DNA from: Bacillota bacterium
GTDB lineage: Bacteria; Bacillota; Clostridia; Peptostreptococcales; Natronincolaceae
Length of the DNA: 7,722 bases
Direction of reading: 5' to 3'
Assembly: GCA_023387935.1 (NCBI GenBank)
Contig: JAEWHG010000136.1
Location: forward strand, 1 to 7,722
Shown here: positions 1 to 5,665 of the stretch, piece after piece
How the letters are laid out: each line of letters begins with the position of its first letter
Numbering within the stretch: the first letter of the stretch is position 1
Notes under the pieces: generated by a model
The model's input: the letters and a program-made list of their open reading frames with translations, nothing else
Databases searched by the model: none
Told to the model about the DNA's origin: nothing
Program-made: the position numbers and the translations under genes

Positions 1-1109
1 GTATTATCAGGAACAATATCCGTTATTTTTTTCATGAAAAGTTGTAAGGATAGCCCTGTATGATTTTCTACATATGGAGCATTAGCTTCTTCTTTTATAA
101 CCAATTTATTTTTTTGTGTTTCTTTAATAGAATTATTTAATTCATTAAGTGCAATTTTCAGATCACAAAATACAGGTATATCAGCTTTAAATATTTTATT
201 TAGTTCGCTTTTGTCCCAATCTACATGGATAACCTGTTTACCTTCTACTAAATTATTATTATATACTACTGTAGACATTTGTCCTAAGGATGTACCTAAT
301 ATAAGCATACATTCAAATTTTGTATTGTTTATATATTCTGCGGCCCTATCTGTTGTACACCACCCATAGTTGCCTAAATTAAGTTCAAAGTCGCTACTAA
401 TAAGTCCTTTTGCATTAGGCGTTGTAATAATAGGCCATTGCAGTTTTTTACTTAGATCTTTGATTTCTTCTGATAATCCTCTTGCGCCTCTTCCTACCAT
501 AATCACGCCACTTTTGCTAGAGCTAATTGTATTAATAGCATTTTGTAAATTAGCCATATCATATTTAGGCATAAGAGCTTGTCTATCAATTGCATCTGGT
601 ATAGTTCCTTCAAAAGGCATAGTCTGTATATCAGCCGGCAATGAAATATGAACAGGTCCATGTGGAGGTGTTAGTGCAATTTCGATTGCCTTTTTAACTT
701 CATCCATAACATTTTCTTTTTCAAAAATTGTTTTGCTATATTTAGTTATAGGCATAGTAATATCTGTTGTTATTAACTCTTGTAATGCGTTTTTACCCAT
801 AGTTGCTTTATTAACATAGCTACTAAAAACAACTACAGGAAGTTTATTTCTATGAGCGTCAGCTATCCCATTAATTCCGTTATTTACACCAACGCACCCA
901 CCAATAAAACAAACTCCTAGATCCCTAGTTAGATCTGCGTATCTACCGGCAGAAAAAGTAGCTGCAGCTTCATTTTTAACAACTACATAGTCAATATCAT
1001 AGTCATTTAGACCGTCATTAAAAGCGGATATTTGAGCTGTAGGAATACCAAATGAACAAGTTACACCATTTTTATATAAAAATTCTAAAATTGCATCAGC
1101 TATTCTCAT
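1..1109 (-). CDS. ThDP-dependent enzyme of the acetolactate synthase/decarboxylase superfamily (C-terminus beyond left edge)
   Basis: I translated this by hand: the frame is open from ATG at 1109 to the window edge, giving 369 complete codons. An AAAGGA ribosome site lies 8 bases before the ATG. The N-terminal pyrimidine-binding domain (about residues 1-165) shows F20-G-I-P, the expected catalytic glutamate at E47 in a VKNEAAA context (acetolactate synthase has RHEQGA), a GGCVGVNNGINGIADA stretch, and GPVHISLPADIQ (151-162), which matches the GPV-x-(I/L)-P-x-D-V-Q motif of this superfamily. The central domain (about 185-325) has VGRGAR, LGTSLGQ and QVIHVDWD. The C-terminal pyrophosphate-binding domain with its GDG...N motif would lie off the window. 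The family cleaves or joins 2-keto acids or acyl-CoAs using ThDP. The substrate cannot be read here, and the usual FGxPGG is FGIPTA, so it is probably not the biosynthetic IlvB. It follows the GAF-like gene by 22 bp and is probably co-transcribed with it. Confidence 0.85.
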   Translation of the reverse strand, partial: MRIADAILEFLYKNGVTCSFGIPTAQISAFNDGLNDYDIDYVVVKNEAAATFSAGRYADLTRDLGVCFIGGCVGVNNGINGIADAHRNKLPVVVFSSYVNKATMGKNALQELITTDITMPITKYSKTIFEKENVMDEVKKAIEIALTPPHGPVHISLPADIQTMPFEGTIPDAIDRQALMPKYDMANLQNAINTISSSKSGVIMVGRGARGLSEEIKDLSKKLQWPIITTPNAKGLISSDFELNLGNYGWCTTDRAAEYINNTKFECMLILGTSLGQMSTVVYNNNLVEGKQVIHVDWDKSELNKIFKADIPVFCDLKIALNELNNSIKETQKNKLVIKEEANAPYVENHTGLSLQLFMKKITDIVPDN

Positions 1110-1131
1110 AATAACAATTCCTTTCTGCGAA

Positions 1132-1569
1132 CTAATTATTAGTTAATAAATCCATATTTTCATTAATTATTTCCTGACATTTATCTATCTGATCTTGAGA
1201 AAGGGTATAATCTTTATTTATAAATGCAATATCAACTACACCTACAACTTCATTGTTTTTAATAGTGGGAAATAAATAGATACTCTTGATGTCTAAAACC
1301 TTGAATTCAGTTGGTTTAGAAGATAAATTATTAGTATTATCAATAGCACATAAAGATTTAGTTTCAACCATTTCCACTAAAAAGTCATTATCTTTTACAA
1401 ATGATCGATATTCTTTATGAAAGCTTATCCATTTTTCTAAGGGTAGAAAGTCTGTATCATTTTTGTAAATCGGAATTAATTCTCCATTTTCTATAGATAA
1501 ATAAGCGATTTCCTCAATTTCAATGAATTCGTTAATCTTTGCAAACATCTTTTTTAATACTTCAACCAC
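1132..1569 (-). CDS. Small GAF-like domain protein
   Basis: This encodes a 145-aa soluble protein without signal peptide or membrane segment. The C-terminal half resembles the end of a GAF sensor domain: a hydrophobic strand (IKSIYLFPTI, about 95-103), a turn (KNNEV), a second strand (VGVVDIAF, 109-116), then YTLSQDQIDKCQEIINE, which looks like the final GAF helix. GAF domains bind small ligands or mediate dimerisation in signalling proteins, but no output domain is present. I chose the GTG start at 1569 because seven G residues (1576-1582) sit 6 bases before it and can act as the ribosome site. The longer frame from TTG at 1584 would place that G-run inside the coding region. The gene ends 22 bp before the ThDP enzyme, suggesting one operon and possibly a sensing or accessory role for that enzyme (inference). 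The ligand is unknown. Confidence 0.7.
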   Translation of the reverse strand: MVEVLKKMFAKINEFIEIEEIAYLSIENGELIPIYKNDTDFLPLEKWISFHKEYRSFVKDNDFLVEMVETKSLCAIDNTNNLSSKPTEFKVLDIKSIYLFPTIKNNEVVGVVDIAFINKDYTLSQDQIDKCQEIINENMDLLTNN

Positions 1570-1624
1570 ATATATCCCCCCCAATTTTAATTATCATATT
1601 TTATATAACTCATACTTATATAAT

Positions 1625-1657
1625 TATGACTTCTGCATATAAAATACAGAAGCCATA
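1625..1657 (-). terminator. Intergenic hairpin between the SpoIIAA-like and GAF-like genes
   Basis: The arms 1625-1635 and 1647-1657 pair over 11 bp on the minus strand, with one G-U pair, around an 11-base loop (core GGCTTCTG / CAGAAGTC). It starts 8 bp after the stop of the upstream gene. No clean T-run follows, so it may be a weak terminator, an mRNA end-stabiliser, or a device lowering expression of the downstream genes rather than a full stop. Confidence 0.45.
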
Positions 1658-1664
1658 TAAAATG

Positions 1665-2042
1665 CTAGAATCCTTGGGATTTAAGCCATGTATCCGCTTC
1701 TTCTAAAGATTCGAAGGCTACAGGGTTTATTTTAGAATCCTTACCCATTCTATTCATTTGCATTTTTACAATAGCGCTGGCAACAATAATTGCACCTTGC
1801 TGCATACCATTTTCTAAGCACCATGCAAGGTGTGCGCTACCATCATCTAGGGTTGTTGTCTTGTAGTTTCTCATATCTGAACACTTAGCCCATTTTTTAC
1901 CTTTTAATAAAGGACCTACTTTAGCAACATAGTCTTTGTGCATACTGTCCATATCTAAGAATCCATTAAATGTTTCGTAAACAATACCTCTTTGTGTGTC
2001 TACTTTTAATTCGTAAGTTCCTTTTGCGTCTTTAATAATCAT
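1665..2042 (-). CDS. SpoIIAA/STAS-like domain protein
   Basis: This encodes a 125-aa cytosolic protein with no signal peptide. Its overall pattern fits the SpoIIAA-like (STAS/SEC14-type) small-domain family: a short N-terminal strand pair (TYELKVDTQRGIVYETFNGFL, about 9-29), a helix (MDSMHKDYVAKV), a strand ending in a conserved-type aspartate (WAKCSDMRNYK, D56), a helix, a hydrophobic strand (GAIIVASA, 83-90), and the typical end, a helix EEADTWLKSQGF (114-125). Family members are usually standalone or regulatory and their function is poorly defined. This is a family-level call made by eye. The start is well supported: ATG at 2042 preceded by a full AGGAGG with about 6 bases spacing. The gene is first in a probable minus-strand unit with the GAF-like and ThDP-enzyme genes, separated from them by a hairpin. 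Confidence 0.65.
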   Translation of the reverse strand: MIIKDAKGTYELKVDTQRGIVYETFNGFLDMDSMHKDYVAKVGPLLKGKKWAKCSDMRNYKTTTLDDGSAHLAWCLENGMQQGAIIVASAIVKMQMNRMGKDSKINPVAFESLEEADTWLKSQGF

Positions 2043-2093
2043 AAATATCCTCCTATTTTTAATTTTGATATTATATATTTCAGTAAATATATA

Positions 2094-2127
2094 ATATATA
2101 TAAACACATATATATGTTTATATATAT
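2094..2127. repeat. AT-rich inverted repeat at the predicted transcription start of the minus-strand cluster
   Basis: Arms of 13 bases (2094-2106 ending AAACA; 2115-2127 starting TGTTT) are perfect inverted copies around an 8-base centre. The centre can also form a second perfect 12-base palindrome, ACATATATATGT (2106-2117). It lies just downstream of the predicted -10 and would overlap the transcription start or early 5' UTR, so it could be an operator or a 5' RNA hairpin. The surroundings are almost pure A/T, so a chance contribution is real. Confidence 0.45.
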
Positions 2128-2154
2128 ATTATACAATAAAAATGACAATTTCAA
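2128..2154 (-). promoter_or_regulatory. Predicted sigma-A promoter of the minus-strand cluster
   Basis: On the minus strand a perfect TATAAT (2128-2133) is preceded by TTGAAA (2149-2154), with a 15-base spacer. The spacer is shorter than the ideal 17, so the true -35 could be shifted by a base or two. It lies about 85 bp upstream of the SpoIIAA-like start codon, in the expected orientation. Confidence 0.5.
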
Positions 2155-2307
2155 GCAAATGTCGACAATTTACGTAATTTTATGACATATTTTTTAAAAA
2201 CAGGACTTTTATACGACAATATGTAATTAAATTAATAGTCAATATAGTAAAATTAACAAAAGAATATGAAAGAATGCCTACGTTATTAAATAAAACTTTA
2301 ATTACTG

Positions 2308-2336
2308 TTGTTTAACATGTTATATTTTGTTATTAT
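2308..2336 (+). promoter_or_regulatory. Possible promoter of the apbE-like gene, with a palindrome in the spacer
   Basis: TTGTTT (2308-2313) and TATTAT (2331-2336) are 17 bases apart. A perfect palindrome, TAACATGTTA (2313-2322), overlaps the -35 end and the spacer and could be an operator. The distance to the start codon is short (18 bases), so the transcript would begin at or inside the ribosome site. A promoter further upstream in the otherwise featureless AT-rich 2160-2300 stretch is equally possible. Confidence 0.3.
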
Positions 2337-2353
2337 AAATAAGGGTGATTTTA

Positions 2354-3448
2354 ATGAAGAAAATAATTACGACTATTATTGTATTAATTTTGGCTATATC
2401 TTTGGTAACTGGATGTCAAACAAATAAAACAAAAGAGTATAACAAATATAGTGATAGCTTTTTTGATACATTTGATACATTAGTTCAGGTAGTGGGATAT
2501 GCAGAAACAGAGGAAGAGTTTAACTCCTATGTTGAAAAAATTGAAGCGAGGTTTCAGTACCTTCATAAGCTTTACGATATATATAATAATTATGAAGGAA
2601 TTAATAATGTAAAAACTATAAATGATAATGCTGGAGTAAAACCAGTAAAAGTGGAAAAAGAGATAATAGATTTAATAATTTTTGCTAAAGAGTGGCATGG
2701 ACGAACCAATGGCCAAACCAATATAGCTATGGGACCTGTACTTAAAATATGGCATGAGTATAGGCAGGAAGGCGAATATAATCCTGAAAATGCAGAGTTA
2801 CCACCGATGGATAAACTTGTGGAGGCAAATCAATATACTGATATAAACAAGGTAATAGTAGATACTGAAAAAAGTACGGTATATCTTGCTGATAAGAGAA
2901 TGAGTTTAGATGTAGGGGCTATAGCTAAAGGATATGCTACGGAACTCGTTGCCAAGGAAATAATGGCCGAGGGCTTTACTTCTGGAATTATTAGTGCTGG
3001 TGGTAATGTTAGAGTTTTAGATAAACCTTTAGACGGTGTTAGAGAAAGATGGGGAATTGGTATACAGAATCCTAATACATCTATAGTTCCTAATGATAAC
3101 AGTGTTCTTGAAACACTTTTTATTAACAATGCCTCTGTCGTAACAAGTGGAGACTATCAGCGATATTATGTTGTAGATGAAAAACGTATTCATCATCTTA
3201 TAGATCCTAGAACTCTTATGCCAGGAGAGCACTATCGTGCTGTTACAGTGGTGGCGTCAGATTCTGGTTTGGCAGATGCTTTATCAACTGCTGTGTTTCT
3301 AATGCCATATGAAGAAAGCAAAGAACTTGTTAATAGTATGGATGGTGTAGAAGCTTTATGGGTCATGCATGATGGAACTATAGAGGCCACTGATGGTATG
3401 AAAGAAATGATGAAAAGTTATGGCGCCACAGGAGCGAAAGAAGAATAG
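2354..3448 (+). CDS. apbE: FAD:protein FMN transferase, ApbE family lipoprotein
   Basis: The 364-aa product, a normal family length, transfers FMN from FAD onto a threonine or serine of extracytoplasmic flavoproteins such as RnfG/RnfD- or NqrC-type subunits, using Mg2+ outside the membrane. It has a lipoprotein signal with lipobox V-T-G-C21 after a hydrophobic stretch. Family motifs follow in order: DVGAIAKGYATE (186-197), SAGGN (214-218), TSGDYQR (264-270), HHLIDPRT (280-287) and LADALSTA (about 306-313, whose Asp and Thr are the expected metal ligands). I chose ATG at 2354 because AGGGTGA lies just before it. The in-frame GTG at 2345 is part of that ribosome site. The gene stands alone: no Rnf, Nqr or other flavoprotein substrate is visible nearby, so its target must be encoded elsewhere. 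It is followed by a strong terminator and has no close operon partner. Confidence 0.95.
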   Translation: MKKIITTIIVLILAISLVTGCQTNKTKEYNKYSDSFFDTFDTLVQVVGYAETEEEFNSYVEKIEARFQYLHKLYDIYNNYEGINNVKTINDNAGVKPVKVEKEIIDLIIFAKEWHGRTNGQTNIAMGPVLKIWHEYRQEGEYNPENAELPPMDKLVEANQYTDINKVIVDTEKSTVYLADKRMSLDVGAIAKGYATELVAKEIMAEGFTSGIISAGGNVRVLDKPLDGVRERWGIGIQNPNTSIVPNDNSVLETLFINNASVVTSGDYQRYYVVDEKRIHHLIDPRTLMPGEHYRAVTVVASDSGLADALSTAVFLMPYEESKELVNSMDGVEALWVMHDGTIEATDGMKEMMKSYGATGAKEE

Positions 3449-3559
3449 TTTTTTTAAATAATATAACAAAAGATTTCAGACAAATTATGAATATGGATTA
3501 AATTCTAATCTATTTCGAAAGTTGTTACTAAAAAATTTAAATGTATTTTTTATATTATT

Positions 3560-3608
3560 AAAAGCTGATAAAAAAGAGTGTATGACTCTAATTTATCAGC
3601 TTTTTTAT
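3560..3608. terminator. Bidirectional intrinsic terminator between convergent apbE and gbsR-type genes
   Basis: The outer stem pairs AAAAGCTGATAAA (3560-3572) with TTTATCAGCTTTT (3592-3604). After a 2x2 internal mismatch an inner stem AGAGT/ACTCT (3575-3579, 3585-3589) closes a GTATG loop. A T-run follows on the plus strand (3601-3606, continuing T-rich). On the minus strand the stem is followed by TTTT and AT-rich DNA, so it can also stop the convergent regulator transcript, whose stop codon is at 3610. Confidence 0.9.
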
Positions 3609-3609
3609 T

Positions 3610-4137
3610 TTATCGGTTTTCAATTTTTTCTTGAATTTCTTTAAAAACTTCTCCTAACCATTTGTAGAAATGAATAATACTATCTATTTTTTGAGAATAC
3701 TGAGATAGGGAGACTTGGAGATCTATATCAGTTACTTCGGCTGAAAGAGTATTTAGTTGCACCAATATTTCATTGAATATTTTTGTATTATGATGAATTA
3801 TTGAGTGCCAGTGATCAATAAAGGTATTGGAAAAAGTTTTATAGAGGTCTTCTTCAACCATATATAAATCCTTTCTCATTCCTTTTTTCCAGGTTCTCTC
3901 AACCATTTTAGCGTCTAATAGACTGCGAACTCCTGTACTCATAGATGTTTTGCTCATTCCCAATGATTGACTCATCTGATCTAAAGTCATGGGATTGTCT
4001 TCAAGGAACATAATAGAAAAAAGGCGAGACTCTGAAAATGTGAGTCCATAAAGATTAATTAGTTTTGCTAAAGTAAAAATAGCTTCGTTTTTTATTTCTT
4101 CAATTTCATTTATTATTTGTATATCATTTTCAGTCAT
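3610..4137 (-). CDS. GbsR/OpcR-family (MarR-like) transcriptional regulator of compatible-solute uptake
   Basis: The 175-aa length matches the GbsR/OpcR group (about 180 aa). These winged-helix repressors control choline/glycine betaine uptake and synthesis genes in Bacillus; GbsR senses choline. The sequence shows the family pattern: an N-terminal helix, LYGLTFSESRLFSIMFLEDNPMTLDQMSQSLGMSKTSMSTGVRSLLDAKMVERTWKKG in pieces, with the recognition HTH at about 49-75 and the wing around 80-95 (WKKGMRKDLYMVE). A helical C-terminal effector/dimer region follows, containing W110, H111, H115, H116 and Y158-W160. ATG at 4137 has AAGGAGG 10 bases upstream. The gene is divergent from opuAA, which makes that operon the natural target, and the shared intergenic region carries palindromes. 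Whether the ligand is choline, betaine or neither cannot be read from sequence. I left the symbol empty because GbsR and OpcR cannot be separated by eye. Confidence 0.88.
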   Translation of the reverse strand: MTENDIQIINEIEEIKNEAIFTLAKLINLYGLTFSESRLFSIMFLEDNPMTLDQMSQSLGMSKTSMSTGVRSLLDAKMVERTWKKGMRKDLYMVEEDLYKTFSNTFIDHWHSIIHHNTKIFNEILVQLNTLSAEVTDIDLQVSLSQYSQKIDSIIHFYKWLGEVFKEIQEKIENR

Positions 4138-4171
4138 TAAAGGGATTCCTCCTTATAGTGCATGTTTCAAA

Positions 4172-4206
4172 CTATATTATACCACGTACTACATAGTATA
4201 ATATAG
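4172..4206. promoter_or_regulatory. Perfect 11-bp inverted repeat overlapping the -10 of the regulator gene
   Basis: CTATATTATAC (4172-4182) and GTATAATATAG (4196-4206) are exact inverted copies separated by 13 bases. The left arm holds TATAAT on the minus strand (4176-4181), suitably placed to be the -10 of the gbsR-type gene (start 4137), although no good -35 is visible 16-17 bases further up. The right arm holds a second TATAAT on the plus strand (4197-4202). A protein bound here would block gbsR transcription, so autoregulation is a reasonable inference. Confidence 0.55.
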
Positions 4207-4291
4207 CTAATAAAATAAAAAAACAAGGAAGAATAATAGAACTAAATTGGAGTAAACTGGAGCATTATTAAGAATAGTTCAATAAATGTTT

Positions 4292-4324
4292 GTACAGTTT
4301 TAACTGTACGTTTAGTTTGTACAA
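4292..4324. promoter_or_regulatory. GTAC palindrome and adjacent GTAC box upstream of the opuA promoter (candidate operator)
   Basis: GTACAGTT-TT-AACTGTAC (4292-4309) is a perfect 8-bp inverted repeat with a 2-base centre. A further palindrome, TTGTACAA (4317-4324), follows, so three GTAC cores occur 14 and 13 bases apart. The block lies about 20-50 bp upstream of the opuA -35. It is the best candidate binding site for the divergent GbsR/OpcR-type regulator. A site upstream of -35 could also bind an activator. Confidence 0.55.
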
Positions 4325-4342
4325 TATGAACAGATTTAACAT

Positions 4343-4372
4343 TTGCAATTTCCAGGTAAAATTTAGTATAAT
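4343..4372 (+). promoter_or_regulatory. Predicted sigma-A promoter of the opuA operon
   Basis: TTGCAA (4343-4348) and a perfect TATAAT (4367-4372) are separated by 18 bases. The expected start is near 4379, leaving a 5' UTR of roughly 70 bases before opuAA. I see no riboswitch-like structure in that leader (4380-4447). Confidence 0.65.
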
Positions 4373-4447
4373 GTATGAATACGCTATAAGTTAAGAGAAA
4401 GAAGTTACAATAAATAGCACAGACTAAACAAGAGAAGAGGTGGGCAA

Positions 4448-5665
4448 ATGTTAAAAATTGAAGTTAAAGGATTAACCAAGGTTTTTGGTAAAAATCCTAA
4501 GCAAGGAATAAAGCTTTTAGAAGAAGGAAGAACAAAAACAGAAATTTTAAAACAAACAGGAATGACCGTAGGTGTAAATCGTGTATCTTTTGAAGTTTAT
4601 ACTGGAGAAATTTTTGTGATCATGGGATTATCCGGAAGTGGAAAGTCTACTCTTGTTCGATTAATCAATCGTTTAATAGAACCAACTGCAGGTAGTGTAC
4701 TGATAGATGGAGAAGATTTAGCAAAAATGGATAAAGAAAAACTAAGAGAAACTAGAAGAAAAAAATTAAGCATGGTTTTTCAAAAGTTTGGATTATTTCC
4801 TCACCGTACTATTTTAGAAAATACTGGATATGGACTAGAAGTACAAGGAATTGATAAAACACAAATAAAAGAGAAATCCCTTAAGTCATTGCAAATGGTT
4901 GGGTTATCAGGATACGAAGATCAATACCCTAGCCAATTATCAGGAGGAATGCAGCAGAGAGTAGGCCTTGCAAGAGCTCTAGCGAATGATCCAGATATTT
5001 TATTAATGGATGAAGCTTTTTCGGCTCTGGACCCTCTAATTCGTAAAGAAATGCAAGATGAACTTATAGAACTGCAATCATCTATGCAAAAAACAATTAT
5101 ATTTATTACGCATGACTTAGATGAAGCACTTAAAATTGGAGACAGAATTGCGTTAATGAAAGATGGTGTAATTGTCCAGATTGGTACTCCGGAAGAAATT
5201 ATGACAAATCCTGCTGATGAGTATGTTCGAAAGTTTGTTGAAGATGTGGATCGGTCCAAAGTGTTTTCAGCCCAACATGTTATGAAACGTCCAGAAACCA
5301 TAGATGTTGAAAAACACGGACCACGAGTTGCTTTGCAACGTATGAGACAATCTGGAATTTCAAGTATATATGTTATTAATAAAAGGAAGGAGTTATTAGG
5401 AGTTATAACTGCAGATGCTGCTTCTGAAGCTGTAAAAAATGGGAATAAAAATATATATGATGTGATGGAGACAAATGTTCCTGTTGTTAGTCCGGATTTA
5501 TCATTAAATGATTTGTTTAATGTAATACATAATTCTCCTGTCCCAGTAGCTGTTGTTGAAAATAAAATACTAAAAGGAATTATTGTTAGAGGTGCAGTGC
5601 TAGCAGCTCTTGCTGGAAATGAGGTGAATCGTGATGACACAAATACCCCAAATACCCTTAGTTAA
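4448..5665 (+). CDS. opuAA: Glycine betaine ABC transporter ATP-binding subunit with two CBS domains (OpuAA/ProV type)
   Basis: This 405-aa protein is the cytoplasmic ATPase of an osmoprotectant importer. The N-terminus has the extension typical of OpuAA/ProV (LTKVFG...GIKLLEEGRTKTEILKQTG, about 9-38). Then come Walker A GLSGSGKST (60-68), Q-loop Q112, signature LSGGM (164-168), Walker B ILLMDE (184-189) and H-loop H222. Two CBS domains follow, at about 279-330 (with SSIYVINKRKELLGVIT) and 338-390, then a short polar tail. In L. lactis OpuA the tandem CBS module gates transport by ionic strength and binds c-di-AMP; the same control here is inference. ATG at 4448 follows AGAGGTGG at 5 bases. 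The last 32 bp overlap opuAB, whose ribosome site lies inside this gene, so the two are probably translationally coupled. It is first gene of opuAA-AB-AC and divergent from the gbsR-type regulator. Confidence 0.96.
   Translation: MLKIEVKGLTKVFGKNPKQGIKLLEEGRTKTEILKQTGMTVGVNRVSFEVYTGEIFVIMGLSGSGKSTLVRLINRLIEPTAGSVLIDGEDLAKMDKEKLRETRRKKLSMVFQKFGLFPHRTILENTGYGLEVQGIDKTQIKEKSLKSLQMVGLSGYEDQYPSQLSGGMQQRVGLARALANDPDILLMDEAFSALDPLIRKEMQDELIELQSSMQKTIIFITHDLDEALKIGDRIALMKDGVIVQIGTPEEIMTNPADEYVRKFVEDVDRSKVFSAQHVMKRPETIDVEKHGPRVALQRMRQSGISSIYVINKRKELLGVITADAASEAVKNGNKNIYDVMETNVPVVSPDLSLNDLFNVIHNSPVPVAVVENKILKGIIVRGAVLAALAGNEVNRDDTNTPNTLS

Noticed and set aside
370..651. Plus-strand open frame of 93 codons
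   Set aside because: It lies wholly inside the clearly homologous ThDP-enzyme gene on the minus strand, and I saw no family resemblance in its translation.
1132..1584. Longer GAF-like protein starting at TTG 1584
   Set aside because: The seven-G run that best serves as ribosome site would then be inside the coding sequence. GTG at 1569 has proper spacing from it.
2830..3232. Two minus-strand open frames opposite apbE
   Set aside because: They are antisense to conserved ApbE motifs and show no recognisable domain.
4380..4447. Possible riboswitch or attenuator in the opuAA leader
   Set aside because: The leader is short and purine-rich, with no stable stem or terminator-like hairpin visible.
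4921..5640. Long minus-strand open frame of 239 codons opposite opuAA
   Set aside because: It is antisense to a fully conserved ATPase gene. The translation is Ser/Ile-rich low-complexity sequence without motifs, typical of a shadow frame.
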